Origin: Heterobasidion occidentale
Taxonomy: Eukaryota > Basidiomycota > Agaricomycetes > Russulales > Bondarzewiaceae
Direction of reading: 5' to 3'
DNA length: 64,000 bases
NCBI GenBank assembly: GCA_039111635.1
Contig: JBCAQO010000010.1
Location: forward strand, 434,001-498,000
Part shown: piece after piece, positions 33,376-45,663 of the stretch
How positions within the stretch are numbered: position 1 is the first letter of the stretch
Layout: each line of letters begins with the position of its first letter
Made by a program: the position numbers and the translations under genes
Notes under the pieces: model-generated
What the model was told of the DNA's origin: nothing
Database searches by the model: none
The model's input: only the letters and a program-made list of their open reading frames with translations

Positions 33376-36300
33376 ATGCCCAGCGCAATTCGCTTGCTGA
33401 AACGACTCAGCATGTCCACTCTTCGTCGAAACCGTTCGGTCGACGATGACATCCACAAAGACGGGTTGAAGGAGCGAGATGCTGTGCCTCCACTCCCATT
33501 CCTCCCTCCACCGCGCCCCATACGTGCTGCAACCACTCCTGCGCCAAGTTATGATTCCCGTGACCACGCTCTCACCATATCATCTACGAAACCTATTCAA
33601 GATCCTGATGAAGACTCGAGCAAAGATGTGAGGGATGGGACTGCTGCTACTATGGCGCTGACCATGGCTCTTGCTATTCCACCTGCGCTGACGGTGCAAT
33701 CCAATAACGCGATGTCTGAGATGCTGACAGAATCATGGGCCGTGGTTCAAACAGAAGTTAAGCCTTCAAAAGTCGAGAGAGCTCTCAATACTATAGGTCG
33801 GCTCCACCCCGCATGACTGCATCAGCTTCATGCATCCTAACTGATGATATTCTCAGAGAACAAGGTGTCTGCCATCCAAGGACAACAGACCGCGTTCTCT
33901 CCGCTTCTCACTGTCGCCAACGAAGTGATCAAGACGACTGGCGTGGTCGAGACAATTGAGCAAGGCATCAACAGTTTTTTCGATGGAATGCCAGTGCTAA
34001 TGAGCGCGCTGGATAAGCTTGGAGAGTTACATCCTTTCATTGGTGGTTCGTTTTTTTTGGGCGATAATTCCGATATTTGTATCTGACGTGTTATCATCAG
34101 TGGCTGTCATGGCTTTCAAAACCGTATACACTCTGGAGTTGAAACGCCGCGAAAATGAGAAAAAGATCATTGCCTTGTATGTTGAGATGAAGGACATGAT
34201 GTCTGTGTTGCTCCAGTACGTCAGCGTACCTTACGCCCACTATCTTACCTCAACCCATTCCAAGGTTACAAGGAGTACACGACCCCCTCGCCGTTGCTCC
34301 GGATGGAAGTACGCTTGTAGACCGTTTGGGTGCGTTATCGAAACAGACGGCAGAGGACATCAAGAAATGCTCGAATGCATGTGACACATACTCGAAGAAA
34401 AAGCTTCTAGCGAAGGTCTTCCAAGGCCCGCTATGGGACACGAAATTGCTAGGATTCGTGACGACATTTACAAAACGCCGCACCGAATTTGAGTTTGCGC
34501 TATCGGTGCACACTTCTCTCGGCGTCGACGAACTCAATGTAAAGCTTCTAGCTGTCAGTGATACGACAAGCGCTATGAACGCCAAGTTCGTTTTTTTTGT
34601 ATTCAGATATCGTGATATGACTTTACTGAGACTGTTCTCGCAGGATGGATGCTATGCTATCGGTCTTTCATCTGTTCACAAGTCCAGAACAAAAACAGCT
34701 TAAACAGATAGTCGACAGCCAAGGCGGGCCGAAAGCCCTATTATCTCAAGATGCGAAACTACGCGAGCTTCTATCATTCAAAGATAGCAGCAAGGCTACA
34801 GAAAGTCACCGTTCTCATGGCCCGCAAAGCGATTTCAAGACAGATTTGTACGAAGAACCAGACTCGGCAATCGAGAAAAACGTAGCTGAATTCACGCGCA
34901 AATTCGACATACAAAAACAGCAGATAGTGGCGGAGCTGTCGATGGTCGTTGTTCGTGAAGGAGATCGTGTCATTAAAGCCATGAACGAAGGTCCGCATGA
35001 AAAGCTCGTTGATCCAGTGCGTATTCAGATGGCAATTTTGGTGTTCATGTTCTCACCTACCGGCAGGACATCTATACTCTTTGGCGAGAGATGGTGAGCC
35101 TCTCGCGCTTAATCAGCGTGTTATTCTAATGATTCAACTCACAGGGATGGCGCGGCAACGTAAAAGCTCGTCATTTTGTGCTGGCACTGCGTGATTTTTA
35201 TCAAGAGAAATCCTCCCACGGACATACCACGGCCATGGCACTGGGTTCCACAGACGGAAACAAAAATTCGGACAGTTGGGCGCTCAAGTACCTTGACGTC
35301 ATGCGTGTGCAACCAATCTTGGAAGCGTTCGACGATGACGCCTCTGGTTTCATATCTGTAGGCGAGATGAATCGATTCACGACCACTCGACCCAAGGACT
35401 GGAGGTGAGGCATACTATCTCTCGTGACCGGTCCTGGACACAACGTCTTACTCTTTGACAGTCTTCCTCACTGGATTGCATTTTGGGCGACGGGTACATT
35501 TTCTAAATCTCAAAATTCGGATAATTTATGGACTCATGCGGGTGTCTGCTTGCAGGTTGGAAGTCGTCAATTATTCATTACAAGAATCTCATTGAACAGC
35601 TTTTCGCGAAAATGGATGGCCTCCTCCCATTGGTCCTTGGTGCAAACCAAGGATCCGTGTTGTCCTATTTCTCTTCGGTGTGGACATCAGTGCGCACGCT
35701 TACAGCTGCATTGGAAGGCCAGTTCGCAGAGAAAGATGAGGACAAGTTCAAGGACTATGTTGAAGCCGAGGAAGAGCGGCTGAAGAAAAAACCTCGAAGC
35801 TGTGAACTATATCATAGATGGTCTGGACACATTGTCGCTTATTACTGGCCCTGGTCGAATTGAAAAGGTCAGTGGACCGCCTGGTTCTGGTTGGAGTATA
35901 CTCAATTTCCTCCTTCCAGTCACTGTTCCCCGTCATTTACTTACTCATCAAGCACCATTATGAGATCTTGAGATTGGCCCGGACGAAGATAATTCATCTC
36001 GATGACTTTTACAAAGCATCGGAAAGCATGTTGTATGTAGGCGATGCCGTGCAATTTCGTTATGATGACCTGAAAGGTATGTCTACTGCACCTTCATCTC
36101 TATGATTTTTTGATCAGTGTTTAATTGTTCACAGGCAATTTCCGCCAGCAGAAGGTAGACCCGTCCAAACAGTTCGAAATATTTGCTTCAGGCATAGTAA
36201 ATCGCCATTTCTCTCCTTTGCTGAGCCGAATTAATTCTCGTCCCAACTCTTTTTAGTTTAAATATGTCCACGATGAACCCGCTTTGTGGTCTTCAGACCG

Positions 36301-38113
36301 AGTGAAAGCGATGGAGTATGCCGTCTTGCCATATATTGACGCTGAGGAAGACCAGAATATCCGTCCTGAAGATTACCTGAGCAGGGAATACGAAGAGGAA
36401 CTTAAGCTTGATGATTGGGTCTATGAAACAGAACCGACACCGATCGAAAACAAACCAGCGGGTATCGACCAAGACTCGCACTGGACAGACATGTGAGTGT
36501 TTGTCCTCTACCTCACGGCACAGAAATCCAACGCGCCATTGTCATATTCAGCGCAGGGATATGGCATGGCTACCGATACGAGAATAACGGAGAATATACA
36601 AAAATACCTTTTTCGATGATAACACTGGACGTACGCGCAGGAGAGGGCGGTGGCAACGCGCTCAAGGTAGCCGCATACCACGCCGGAGGCCGTTTCAATG
36701 CCACTGGCTCCTATTCCCAGGAGAGCGACGGCACGCTCAAAGTCAAGCTTGAGATCAACTTCGCTATCGCGTGGGTTTCGACGATCCAGTTTACGGGGAC
36801 ATGCTATTCCGATCGGGAAGTGATGAGCGGTGACTGGGGCAATATCCAGGTAGTGTTCAAACGAATGTCGCCGCAATATCTGCGATTTTACCCGCCGCCT
36901 GTCGCGCTGACGAGCAAGGCGCGCGCGCTGTGGGGTTTCGCGATCGCTGCCATCGTTGACTCTGTCCGTCAGCGCTCGTACTCGTGGGACTACTTCCGAG
37001 AGCGCCGCGACACGCGCAAGGAGTTCATAGCCCTCCGGCTGCGCAAATTGCACTACGGCGTCCCTCTTAACGCGGAGGAGCTGGAGTGGTATCGTGAAGT
37101 CTCGCGGTCGCTTACCACCGCGGACGCCTGTTTCTATAATTCGCGCCTGCAGGTGGTGCGCGCGAACACTTGCATGCATGAGTACGTCCTTACATGTTCA
37201 CAGCATGTGTCCACCGAGAGACTTGCCGGGTACTGACTGCGATGTCGGCAGCGCGGTCCAATGTGATAACTGTGGGGGCAAAATTGGCGGCGCGCGAATC
37301 ATGTGCCTCGAGTGCGAATCAAAGGACACGGAGAACTGGGATTCCATCGACCTCTGTGAGAACGCAGCATGCGTGGCCGCGCGGGTCACGACTGAGCAGC
37401 GCGAAGACCTGACGAGCCCGCACGAGCCGACGCACAGGATGATGAAGCTTCACTCAGCGATGCACCTGCGACAGACGGGGCGTGTGGACAAGGCCGCACG
37501 CGAAGCGCTGAAGAAGGCGGAGCGGATAGTCAAGGAGATGCTCGCGGCGGACAGACATGCCCCGCCCCCGGCGTCTGCGACGAGCTTGCTCTCACCGACG
37601 GGCTTGCCTTTTGTGAAGAAGCGGTCGTCGATGCTGCGCATGTCGAAGCGGGCATCTGTAGCGTCATTCAGAAGCGACGTTTCGCATCGCAAAATTATGT
37701 GCGGGGTTTGTTATGAACCAGTATCTCTTCCATGCTGGTATTGCATCTACTGCAGCGGTGCGCATTAACCATATCGCATCTCGAATGTGCACTTGCTCAC
37801 ATTTCAATCGACAGATGACCTATTCATCTGCGAGTCTTGCGACGCGAAAGGCGTGCACAAACTGGACCGACAGTCGGAGAAGCACGATGAAACGCACCCT
37901 CTCATACGCTGTCAGGAGCCGCAGAAGGAGCAGGTTGTGAAGTCGGTAGAAGAGAGGATGGCGACGCTTGAGACGCGCTTTACGGACATGGAGGCGAAGA
38001 TGATGGGTCGCATGGACAACATCGAGCGGTTGCTGCAACTGCTGCTCCCGGCGAACACCACTGATGCCGTTGACACCAGTCCGCCGAAGTTGCGCGTGTC
38101 CTTGGCTCCGTAA
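33376..38113 (+). CDS. Large EF-hand and ZZ-type zinc-finger protein
   Basis: 15 exons: 33376-33796, 33857-34042, 34101-34214, 34264-34585, 34644-35016, 35067-35093 (27 nt), 35145-35404, 35462-35493 (32 nt), 35556-35867, 35920-36076, 36135-36196, 36257-36492, 36552-37181, 37204-37757 and 37815-38113; about 1327 aa. Its domains in order are a disordered N-terminus; a helical region (VVETIEQGINSFFDGM, LELKRRENEKKIIALYVEM) like N-terminal helical bundles of fungal signalling proteins; an EF-hand loop DDDASGFISVGE; a long alpha-rich part; a beta-rich domain (GIWHGYRYENNGEYTK); and two Cys pairs forming ZZ-type fingers (CDNCGGKIGGARIMCLEC and CGVCYEP with CESCDAKGVHKL). It closes with a short coiled coil. 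One extra A in the run at 35786-35791 breaks frame between LKK and NLEAVNY. Family members are common in Agaricomycetes; their role is not known to me. Confidence 0.8.
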
Positions 38114-38439
38114 CGATCGGAGTGGATGTGTGGTGTTGGATGAGGCCTCCGTCGACATGCTTTTTTCGGATTCTGGTGCTGAGCTTTCCCAACTAAGTCT
38201 ACCATAGCTGTGCCATTCTAATGTAGATGGAGCTGATATCTTTGGAGTAGCTGTGTGAATGTCCTGTAAATAGCGGCTATTGTTGCTAAGCGGGAGCCGC
38301 GAGCGGCCTTCTTGTCCCCTGCGGTGCATTCTCCATCACCACCGCCATGCTCATAATCCATCCTCTCCACTACACCGTCACTACATCGCTCAACGTTGCT
38401 CTCCAATAATTCTATACAAGATAATTTAACATATATAAC
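38114..38439. other. Intergenic, no gene seen
   Basis: 326 bases between two plus-strand genes, so a 3' UTR plus the promoter of the PH-domain gene. No supported frame. Confidence 0.5.
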
Positions 38440-39749
38440 ATGGATGCTCTGAGAGCCAAGACTCGTTGGCTGCACCGCCGCCGGTCGCCCACGATACCTG
38501 TAGCCCGCTCCGCATCAGAAATTTACAACCCTGTCCGCGACAAGGCTCTCCCCATCAGCCCCCACGATAGCCAGATCGCGCGAGCCCGTTCAGAGGATGC
38601 ATATGCGTCTCCGCAGCAACCGAGCCGCATGGCGTCTGCGGCGCAGACAGGCCTGCCTCCGCTCCCCCTTGATCAACTGATGGACACGCACAACGTCAAC
38701 GAACCTCCGCCGCCTACGCCACCGAAGGCATCTATCGACTACAGTGAGGTGATGTGCTCCCAGGTTCATCATACTGTTGATGCGTGTTGACAGATATATC
38801 AGGCCGGGGGCCACAAGCGGTCTACTTCCAGCACGCGCCCCACCGACAGGATCGTCCTCTCTCCCACGATTACTATGAGCCCCCAGGAGCGCGCGCGACG
38901 GAGGATGGAGGCGCAGATGAAGCAGCGGCGGGAGGAAGAGGAGGCGCTACGCCAGGAAGAGGCGCGGCAGGCACGTCTCAAAGCGGAGAAGGAGGAGCTG
39001 CTGCGGCGCGATGCGGAGGATGAGCGCCGGCGGCGAGCGATGCTGGAGCGTGATGTACAACAGTCCGTAGCTCTGCGCCGACAGAAGGAGGAGCGAGAGC
39101 GTCAGGAGGCAGAGGCGTGGGCGCGGGAATTGGAGGAGAGGCGGCGGGAAGAGAAGGAGAGGCGCCTCGAACATGGGCGTCGTGGAGAGGCACTGCGTAG
39201 GGAGGAACAGGCACGGTTGGAAGAGGCGGCAAGGATAGAGGCGGAGGCGAGGAGACAGACAGAGAGGAAGCGGGCCCAAGCAAAAGCGGACGCGCGAAAG
39301 CTAAGGAAACAGAAGAAGGGAAGCCATGAACTCATCTTAGGCGGGGATCACAGTCCAGACGGATCAGGCCCGGTCTGGAAGAGACGTTACTTTCAACTAA
39401 CCCCGAGCAGCCTCAAGCTGTACAAGACAGACGAGGTGCGTTGCACCCTCTCATATATTCTCAGTAATTGATAGGGCTTTCTAGGACCTGAGCCAGCCAT
39501 TGGATGAGATCGATCTTGATGCCGGGTGCAGGCAGTACGTGAATGGCACGAAGGATTCGAGGAGCTCGAAGCTATCCCACATTCCTTTGCTATTCTCCTT
39601 TCAAACGGCCAAGGGAGCATGTCGATGTTTACGAACACAGATGATGAAAAGGTATACACCTGCTTTTCTCGGGTCTCATACAACATGTTCCTCAGCTGAT
39701 TTTCTCTCGACAGGACACGTTGATGGGATTCCTGTCTTCCTCTATATGA
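38440..39749 (+). CDS. Coiled-coil protein with C-terminal PH domain
   Basis: Exons are 38440-38748, 38794-39435, 39485-39651 and 39714-39749, about 384 aa. The N-terminus MDALRAKTRWLHRRRSPTIP is basic, followed by a Pro-rich stretch (PPPPTPPKAS). A long charged coiled coil occupies the middle (many E/R/Q heptads, about residues 125-275, ending ADARKLRKQKKG). Then comes a PH-like fold: WKRRYFQLTPSSLKLYKTDE, DLSQPLDEIDL, REWHEGFEELEAIPHSFAI, MFTNTDDEK and a last helix DTLMGFLSSSI. A PH domain suggests phosphoinositide or actin-cortex association. One G is missing at about 39531-39532 between DAGCR and VREWHEG. The actual ligand cannot be read from sequence. Confidence 0.75.
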
Positions 39750-40089
39750 TGATAGATTCACTGGATTTCGGATTACGAAGCTGAGCATCCCTTTATGTGT
39801 ACGATGTTTGGTTGTACGGCTATTTCTTCCCACAGATCGTGTTCTAGCTTGACTATACCCCGCTATGTATTCATTTACCTTGAGTAGCCCAGGTTAATAC
39901 CGACATCTTGACCTACAGGCTGTAGGCTGTGGTCCACGCATGGTATGTAGCAAGCCAGATGGCTACTATAGGAAATCGTGCAACGTGACAGAAAAGGATC
40001 GACAATAGCATGCAACGGAACAGTAAAGGAACACAACAATAATCAAGCACACTCAGATGAAAAGCTCTCCCAACAAACTACATATGACT
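39750..40089. other. Spacer between convergent genes
   Basis: 340 bases between the stops of the PH-domain gene and the C2-caspase gene. Nothing coding was seen. Confidence 0.5.
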
Positions 40090-42960
40090 TCAGACGTCAA
40101 CAGGCCGATTATGAGGATCTGTCACAGTGATGGCGGCGACATGCGAATCCCACAGCCCAGCACCCTGTGTTTCCTTCCCACCATCAACTTCCAGATGACT
40201 ACGCACCGACGAGTTGGCCGAGTCATCGAAGGGGGAGTCCTGAACAATCCAGCCCATGTCTACCCACTTGGTCGACACAAATAGCTTCAAGAAACTCGTG
40301 TCCGCCTGCGCACCGTCGGGGAGCGCGTATTGAACTGTGGGACCTCCATGCACGCCATAGCCGACAGTGATTTTTGTTGGCGTGTTCGGGTCTAAGGCAC
40401 GCCGCAGAGGCGGGATAGTGCGAGACGGAGGTTCGTACCAGAGCTGATACCGGGGTCAGGTTTCTGTCTGTTAGGGAACGGATGCATGATGCTAACATAC
40501 CTGCATTGTGTAGTCAGACGGATCGAAATAGAACAGGTATGGGTACAGATCAAGATTGGAGTGATTGAAGATCGCGCCGCCGTATTCGGCGTCCTTGTCC
40601 AGTGCGAACGTCACCTCGTTATCGACGAGGAGATTCCCAATCGTCATATCAGCTGTATCGAAGCCGTCGACGGTCTGCGTTATGCGGTATATCTCCATTG
40701 TCACGCCGCCTGCGATGTCGCTGCTATTGTGCCTCTCGAGGTAAAACTTGAAATGGGCCATCGCGTCGAGGATCCCTGGCAACCGATCGAGAACGCGCTC
40801 TCCTGGAATCCGAACGACGCGGTCGGCATACGTTGATGTGAGGGTGTCCAGTCGTTCTATGATGAACTCTCCGCTGGATTCTTGTTGGATGACAACGTCA
40901 GCGTCAGATATCGAGTCGACTGCTCTGAAACTCGGCTTCGGCCAATGAGTGCCTTGGTTTCGTGGAGGGCGAACCGGTCCTTCTGTGGAAAATGCACTGC
41001 TCGCCACTTGTGGATACATGACGGAATCGACAAAAACTTTCAGAGCTGATGTTTCGCCGTAGGAAGACCGTGAGATCACTGCTTTGGCGCCCTCGGGCAT
41101 GGACGTGAGCTCTGGATGGCCCCTGTGCCAGTCCAGAACTGACTGGTTAGTATCGACTTCCACGGCCTCAAAAACATGAAGATCCTGCGCGATAAGAGGT
41201 CCGACGCTGTCCGCTTCAATGGAGAACTTTGTGCCGATCGCAAGTCCTTGCGTCGTCCCCGCATCGATCTCGAACTTTCCCTCCGGCCTCGCTCTCAACT
41301 CGAACATCCGTTTGTTCTCCTTGGCGGAGCTAAAGAGGATGCGATCCTTGTTCACGCCCTTGCATTGGGGCTTCTGGCCAGGATAAGTGGGTAAAATGCC
41401 GACAAGGTCCCCATACGTGGTGCTATCCAAAGCGACTTGCCGAAGACGTCGTATCAGACTATTCGTGAATAATCCACCGGAGGGGTGTCCAGCAATCGAC
41501 CTGGTTTCGCAGGCGCGCTGGTCATATCGACAGGCGGCAAGGAGAACGTGCGTGGAAAGAGTATCATCCTGGAGCACGGAGGGAAGATCTGCTCCGATAG
41601 CGTCCGGGTCTTCACTCAGCGACCGCAGGTCTTTATCAAAAGTATCAGGAGACAGACAAGGGGTCGGCGAAGAACGATCGTGTAGGAGTTTGTTCTGAGT
41701 AGGCGCCCTTCAGTATCGGCGGCGTGGCAGCAGTCAAGAATCACGGTCTAGATCAATAAAATCAATTTAATGCATCGTATAAGTCATCAAATAGAAGTGA
41801 GGACACACGATGTTATCCCTTTGACCCTTGCTAGTTTGCGGAGCAAAGCATTTATCGTGCGATCAGGTATCCCGGCGATGAATCCTCCTTCGGGATCTTC
41901 AAGCCACTCATCATGAGGACATATGGTTTCGACCGTATTACTCATGAACATCCAAGTGCTTGGAGGCACAGCGCGACTGCCTCGGCCGGCATAGTACACG
42001 AGGATAGGGTCGCCACGCTCGATGCTGGGATTCTCAACCAAGTGGGTCAGAAACTGGGAGACGATCGCCTTACGAGTAGCCGATTCGTAGGTGAGAAGTG
42101 CAATCTGAGAATCTGGTACTTTCATGTGTTCAACAAGCAAGGATTTGATCGCCTTCGCGTCATTGACGCAGCCTTCCAAGTTTTCGACTCTGGACGATTT
42201 GTACTGCCAAACAAATGAGCATCTTTATTAGGTGACTTGAAGATAGCACACCTCATCGATACCAATGACGAGGGCGAATATACGAGACGGAGGACTGCTA
42301 CTCTAGTTATCAATGATTGAACAACAGCAAGCCATAAGCCAAACTCACTTTGACAAGGGCATTTTCATGCGAAGGGTGATTGTAGATGAGCTTGTGATTT
42401 CGATTGTCCTATCCTGGCCTAAGTAGATTCAGATCATCAAAACGTGGATTCCTCGATGCAAGGCAGCACTACCCACCGTCTAGCTCAGATTCAAGAAATC
42501 GACCAGTAAATCGCCCTAGCAAGGAGTTCCACCCGACAAATCCTTTTCGATAGAGCTTGATCGTAAAGTCTTTCTCACGTGGCACTTCACTGACGAACGA
42601 AACTGATGAGATGGCTTTTTCCAGGATGCGAGGTACACGTACATGAGTAAAACCTCGTTCCACACAGCCAGCCGTCCTCTATCAGCCACTTTGGTTTTTA
42701 GGACTTCGTCGCCAACCTCGAGTTCTATGAAACACTTCGGAAAGAGGAACCAGCTTCTTTTCAGACCACCTGCGCTGACAACTAGCAAAGAGGATGACTC
42801 GTCCATACAATCAGAACATGGATATAGACGTACCAGTGACTTCAAGTTTTTCAACAGAGCTCCTGGATAAAAAAGTTAATCAGTGACTCGAGATGCATAG
42901 GTTTGCATGCGTGCCACAGCAATGAGTACTCTACATCGTGCGCCATCGGATGGACCCCAT
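40090..42960 (-). CDS. C2 domain fused to caspase-like protease domain
   Basis: Nine exons: 42960-42935, 42862-42834, 42781-42643, 42602-42477, 42418-42349, 42294-42252, 42203-41809, 41747-40501 and 40443-40090; about 809 aa after correction. The C2 part reads SSVEKLEVTVVSAGGLKRSW, FIELEVGDEVLKTKVADRG, LAVWNEVLL, FTIKLYRKG, RTIEITSSSTITLRMKM. It runs straight into PPSRIFALVIGIDE, EGCVNDAKAIKSLL and VYYAGRGSR, so the catalytic His is Arg, then ILDCCHAA (Cys kept, Ser-Gly after His replaced by Ala-Ala). The C-terminal region LFYFDPSDYTMQ / LWYEPPS and FVSTKWVDMGW matches the other two copies. Frame breaks of one base lie near 42602, 41822 and 41675, the last two in G and C runs. C2 plus pseudo-catalytic caspase suggests a membrane or calcium-responsive scaffold; this is inference. 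Confidence 0.75.
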
Positions 42961-43575
42961 TTGCTCGTGCCTCTGCAAGAAAATAGCGCATGTGGCTATA
43001 TCAAAGGACGTACATGATCTAGGTTGTCTCTTCAAAGTAGTAGATGGAAGGATGATGCTTTGTGAAAAGAGAGCCGTTCAAAACCTTTTGAGTGGTCCTA
43101 CCCTAAATCACGTGACCGATCGCGAACCTTTCGTGTTCGTCTGAGACATGTATCGGAGTGAAGAACAGACATGATGTAAAGGGGTTTTTGAGAAGTTCTC
43201 GCAGCACATGCACAGCGTTGTACTTGACGGAGGCATGTTTTGAGGAGAAGGCAGGCCGTGTAAAGCGTGGTCACTCGAGATGAGACTCTTCGCATGCCTC
43301 ATGAGGACAGACAAGGACGCAATTTCTAATGATACGGTAAGCCTGAAACGCGACGAGAGCATGATATGACCGACCTGTAACGCGCAGCTTAAGCCAAGAC
43401 AGTACCAGCGCTGTAAGCGAGGTGATTCAAGAATAACACCGCTGATCTCCAGGTAAGGCGCAGAAAAAAGAATCTTCACGCTCGAAGGTCTTAAGATTGG
43501 TCAATGTTGATGAGGAAGAGTTAGGCGTTTGTGAGAATGCGACCGCCAACATGCGGACATGTGTAAACCGCGCGC
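42961..43575. other. Upstream region of the C2-caspase gene
   Basis: A minus-strand open frame of about 120 codons (43108-43479) starts KILFSAPYLEISGV. I do not recognise it, and it has neither splice nor paralogue support, so it is not called a gene. Confidence 0.4.
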
Positions 43576-44598
43576 TAGGGTTCCGTGAGTAATCCCTGAA
43601 TTGCTAACATGTTAATAACTTATGTTATTAACATTGTTATTAACACTGTTATTAACAGGCCCCCTCCAGGGGGGCACAATGTCGATGTTAATAATGTTAA
43701 TAATGTCAAAATTGTATATAATGATCAGCATTTGAATTTACATTGAAATGTACATATTTGGGCAAGGGCCAGGTGGAAATATTGAAGGTTGTGGCTGTAC
43801 AATTATGTCTTCCCTGCAAAATAATAAATTGTCCGGGAGTGCAGAGTCTCGGACTGCATCGGTTCCCGCTCTGGACATTCCGTTACCCATTCCCCCCGCT
43901 CGCGCCATGTCCACCGAGTCAAACGACGTCAGCTTTGAGACTGTTCTCGCGGAACTGCATCACCTGCTATTGGGAATACCTCCTATGGCACCCATGCGGT
44001 ATGTACATCCCTCTCTTTCCCATGCTGCGGCTCATCTGTTCTATAGACCGAAGACAAAGTGCCAAAAAAGCGCCGACCATCAAGTTCCGCAATCTTGAAG
44101 ACAATCTCAAGGCTGCCGTCTCTCGTTCATCACCCGAGGGCACCGCTGACATGGTGGACACTGCCACCTTCACCTTGGACGGCTCCGATTCTGACGACGA
44201 CTCGGACGACTCGGACGACGACACGGATGGCCGACAGAGTTGACCCCCGTGCCGGGCTTCTGCACTCAATATCGTGCAGGAGTTCGCAATCCGTGAGGAG
44301 GCCTTCGCAGATCTGCTATCTGATACTCCTAGGTACACTGCCACGAGCCCCCCACCCCCCCCTGAAGCTCCCCTTCCATTCCCAGCTCCGAGATTGACTG
44401 GAGCTGGTGACTTCTTGTTATTAACACCACTTTCTTTATTAACATGTAAATAAATCGGTTTTAACATGTTAATAACACTTTATATACAATTGTTATTAAT
44501 CTGTTATTAACTCATGTTAGAAATTCCTCGGAGAGGCAAATGTTATTAACATTTGTTAACAACTGTCCGTGAATTACTCACGGAACCCTACCGCGCGC
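43568..44598. mobile_element. Non-autonomous hAT-type DNA transposon with 8-bp target duplication
   Basis: The element spans 43576-44590 (1015 bp). Terminal inverted repeats start TAGGGTTCCGTGAGTAAT on the left and are mirrored by ATTACTCACGGAACCCTA on the right. Both ends are flanked by the identical octamer CCGCGCGC (43568-43575 and 44591-44598), a target-site duplication of the length made by hAT transposases. Internally, both subterminal regions are AT-rich and carry many copies of TTATTAACA (about 43609-43710 and 44416-44560), as expected of transposase-binding subterminal repeats. No transposase was found. The perfect octamer suggests a fairly recent insertion between two caspase-like genes. 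Confidence 0.85.
43907..44243 (+). other. Weak coding-like stretch inside the hAT element
   Basis: The GC-rich core of the element contains a frame with an ATG at 43907 (STESNDVSFETVLAELHHLL) followed, after a possible intron, by KFRNLEDNLKAAVSRS and an acidic run GSDSDDDSDDSDDDTDG. It may be captured host sequence or an old transposase N-terminus. Low confidence. Confidence 0.3.
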
Positions 44599-45663
44599 TG
44601 CAATGCGCATACATCGTCGCCTTGTGCTGGACTTCATATGAGATCTTGCACTATACATCCTGGATAAAACGATCGCGAGGTATTGCATACATGCAGACTC
44701 ATGCACTCAACGCTCAGGCAAGTCCGAGAAAAAAGCAGAACGAGGATGTGTGTGAGTGACGGCGCCGGGCGGATGAGTCACCAGCCTGTCACGGGAGAGC
44801 GCGGAACTGCGCGGAACAGTCACGGGAAAGGATCGAGCACCAGCACCATGTTCTGTGAGAGACCCACCCAATTGATTCGTCATTGACTGTATATCAGTCT
44901 GCTGAGGAGACTAAACTGAGACTAACCATGTTCCAACCTTCCAACCTCACTCTTGTACCATGCTTTTCCATCCAATTCAACAGATTGAGCCACACCGTCG
45001 TGCCTCTAGGCTCTCTCTGTATGGACTCTATATGGATCTTATCCGAACCATGAAGGACGTGTATCACCAAGGCTCATCAATTGCCTTGAAAAAAGATTCT
45101 ACACCTTTTTTGGTAAGCTTTCCGATGGCGTTCCGGAAACTGACACCAGTACTAAATCCTCATAATAGGTTTCCTTGCGATTTCATGTTCAAAGCGCTTT
45201 CCATCCTCTGAATATCCATAATCGTAATGCGGTCTTTGAAAGACTTCTCAATTGTATTGACTGTTTGGCTTAGAACTCCCATGCGATAAGCGGGATGCAG
45301 AATGTTCCCGGAGATCCTTCCGCAGGCGCGCAATGTAAATGACCCCCAACACCCTCTCGTTAGTTGGTCCACCTTTCTCCCCCGATCTCCCCAAGCATCG
45401 TCTCATGTCCGAGTTCATGAATCAAGGAGCCAACGTGTGAGTTGCACAGCTGGTATCCTCATCGAGAAACTGTTCGGAAACGTTCATTATCTAGGGCTGT
45501 CTGCCGCCAATGTTGACAGCAGTATGTTTCTACGAAAACTAGTTCTGTACTTTACAGACTGACTAAATCTTGACCTAGATGATGCCGGCGCCGGACAGCG
45601 AGCCACGGTGCAAATATTCCACTCAGCGACCGTGCATACTGATCATTACCAGGTTCCCTGACA
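44599..45663. other. Region upstream of the third caspase-like gene, possible C2 remnant
   Basis: Between the transposon and the recognisable caspase core there are short frames such as ILIEKLFGNVHYLGLSAANV and, after an intron-like gap, GAGQRATVQIFHSATV. Their position relative to the caspase domain matches the end of the C2 domain in the paralogue at 40-43 kb. I could not build a complete exon chain. Confidence 0.35.

Noticed and set aside
37820..38329. Minus-strand 169-codon frame
   Set aside because: Antisense to the last exon and 3' UTR of the EF-hand/ZZ gene.
38947..39335. Minus-strand Leu/Pro-rich frames
   Set aside because: Antisense of the Glu/Arg-rich coiled coil, a standard compositional artefact.
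42603..42642. 40-bp intron in the C2-caspase gene as exact call
   Set aside because: Phase does not close without one base change, so the boundary is uncertain although an interruption is needed here.
43108..43479. Minus-strand frame beginning KILFSAPYLEI upstream of the C2-caspase gene
   Set aside because: No paralogue, no splice logic and no recognisable domain; kept only as a note.
43609..43710. AT-rich TTATTAACA repeats as a CRISPR-like or centromeric array
   Set aside because: Irregular spacing, present at both ends of an element with inverted termini and an 8-bp target duplication; better explained as transposon subterminal repeats.
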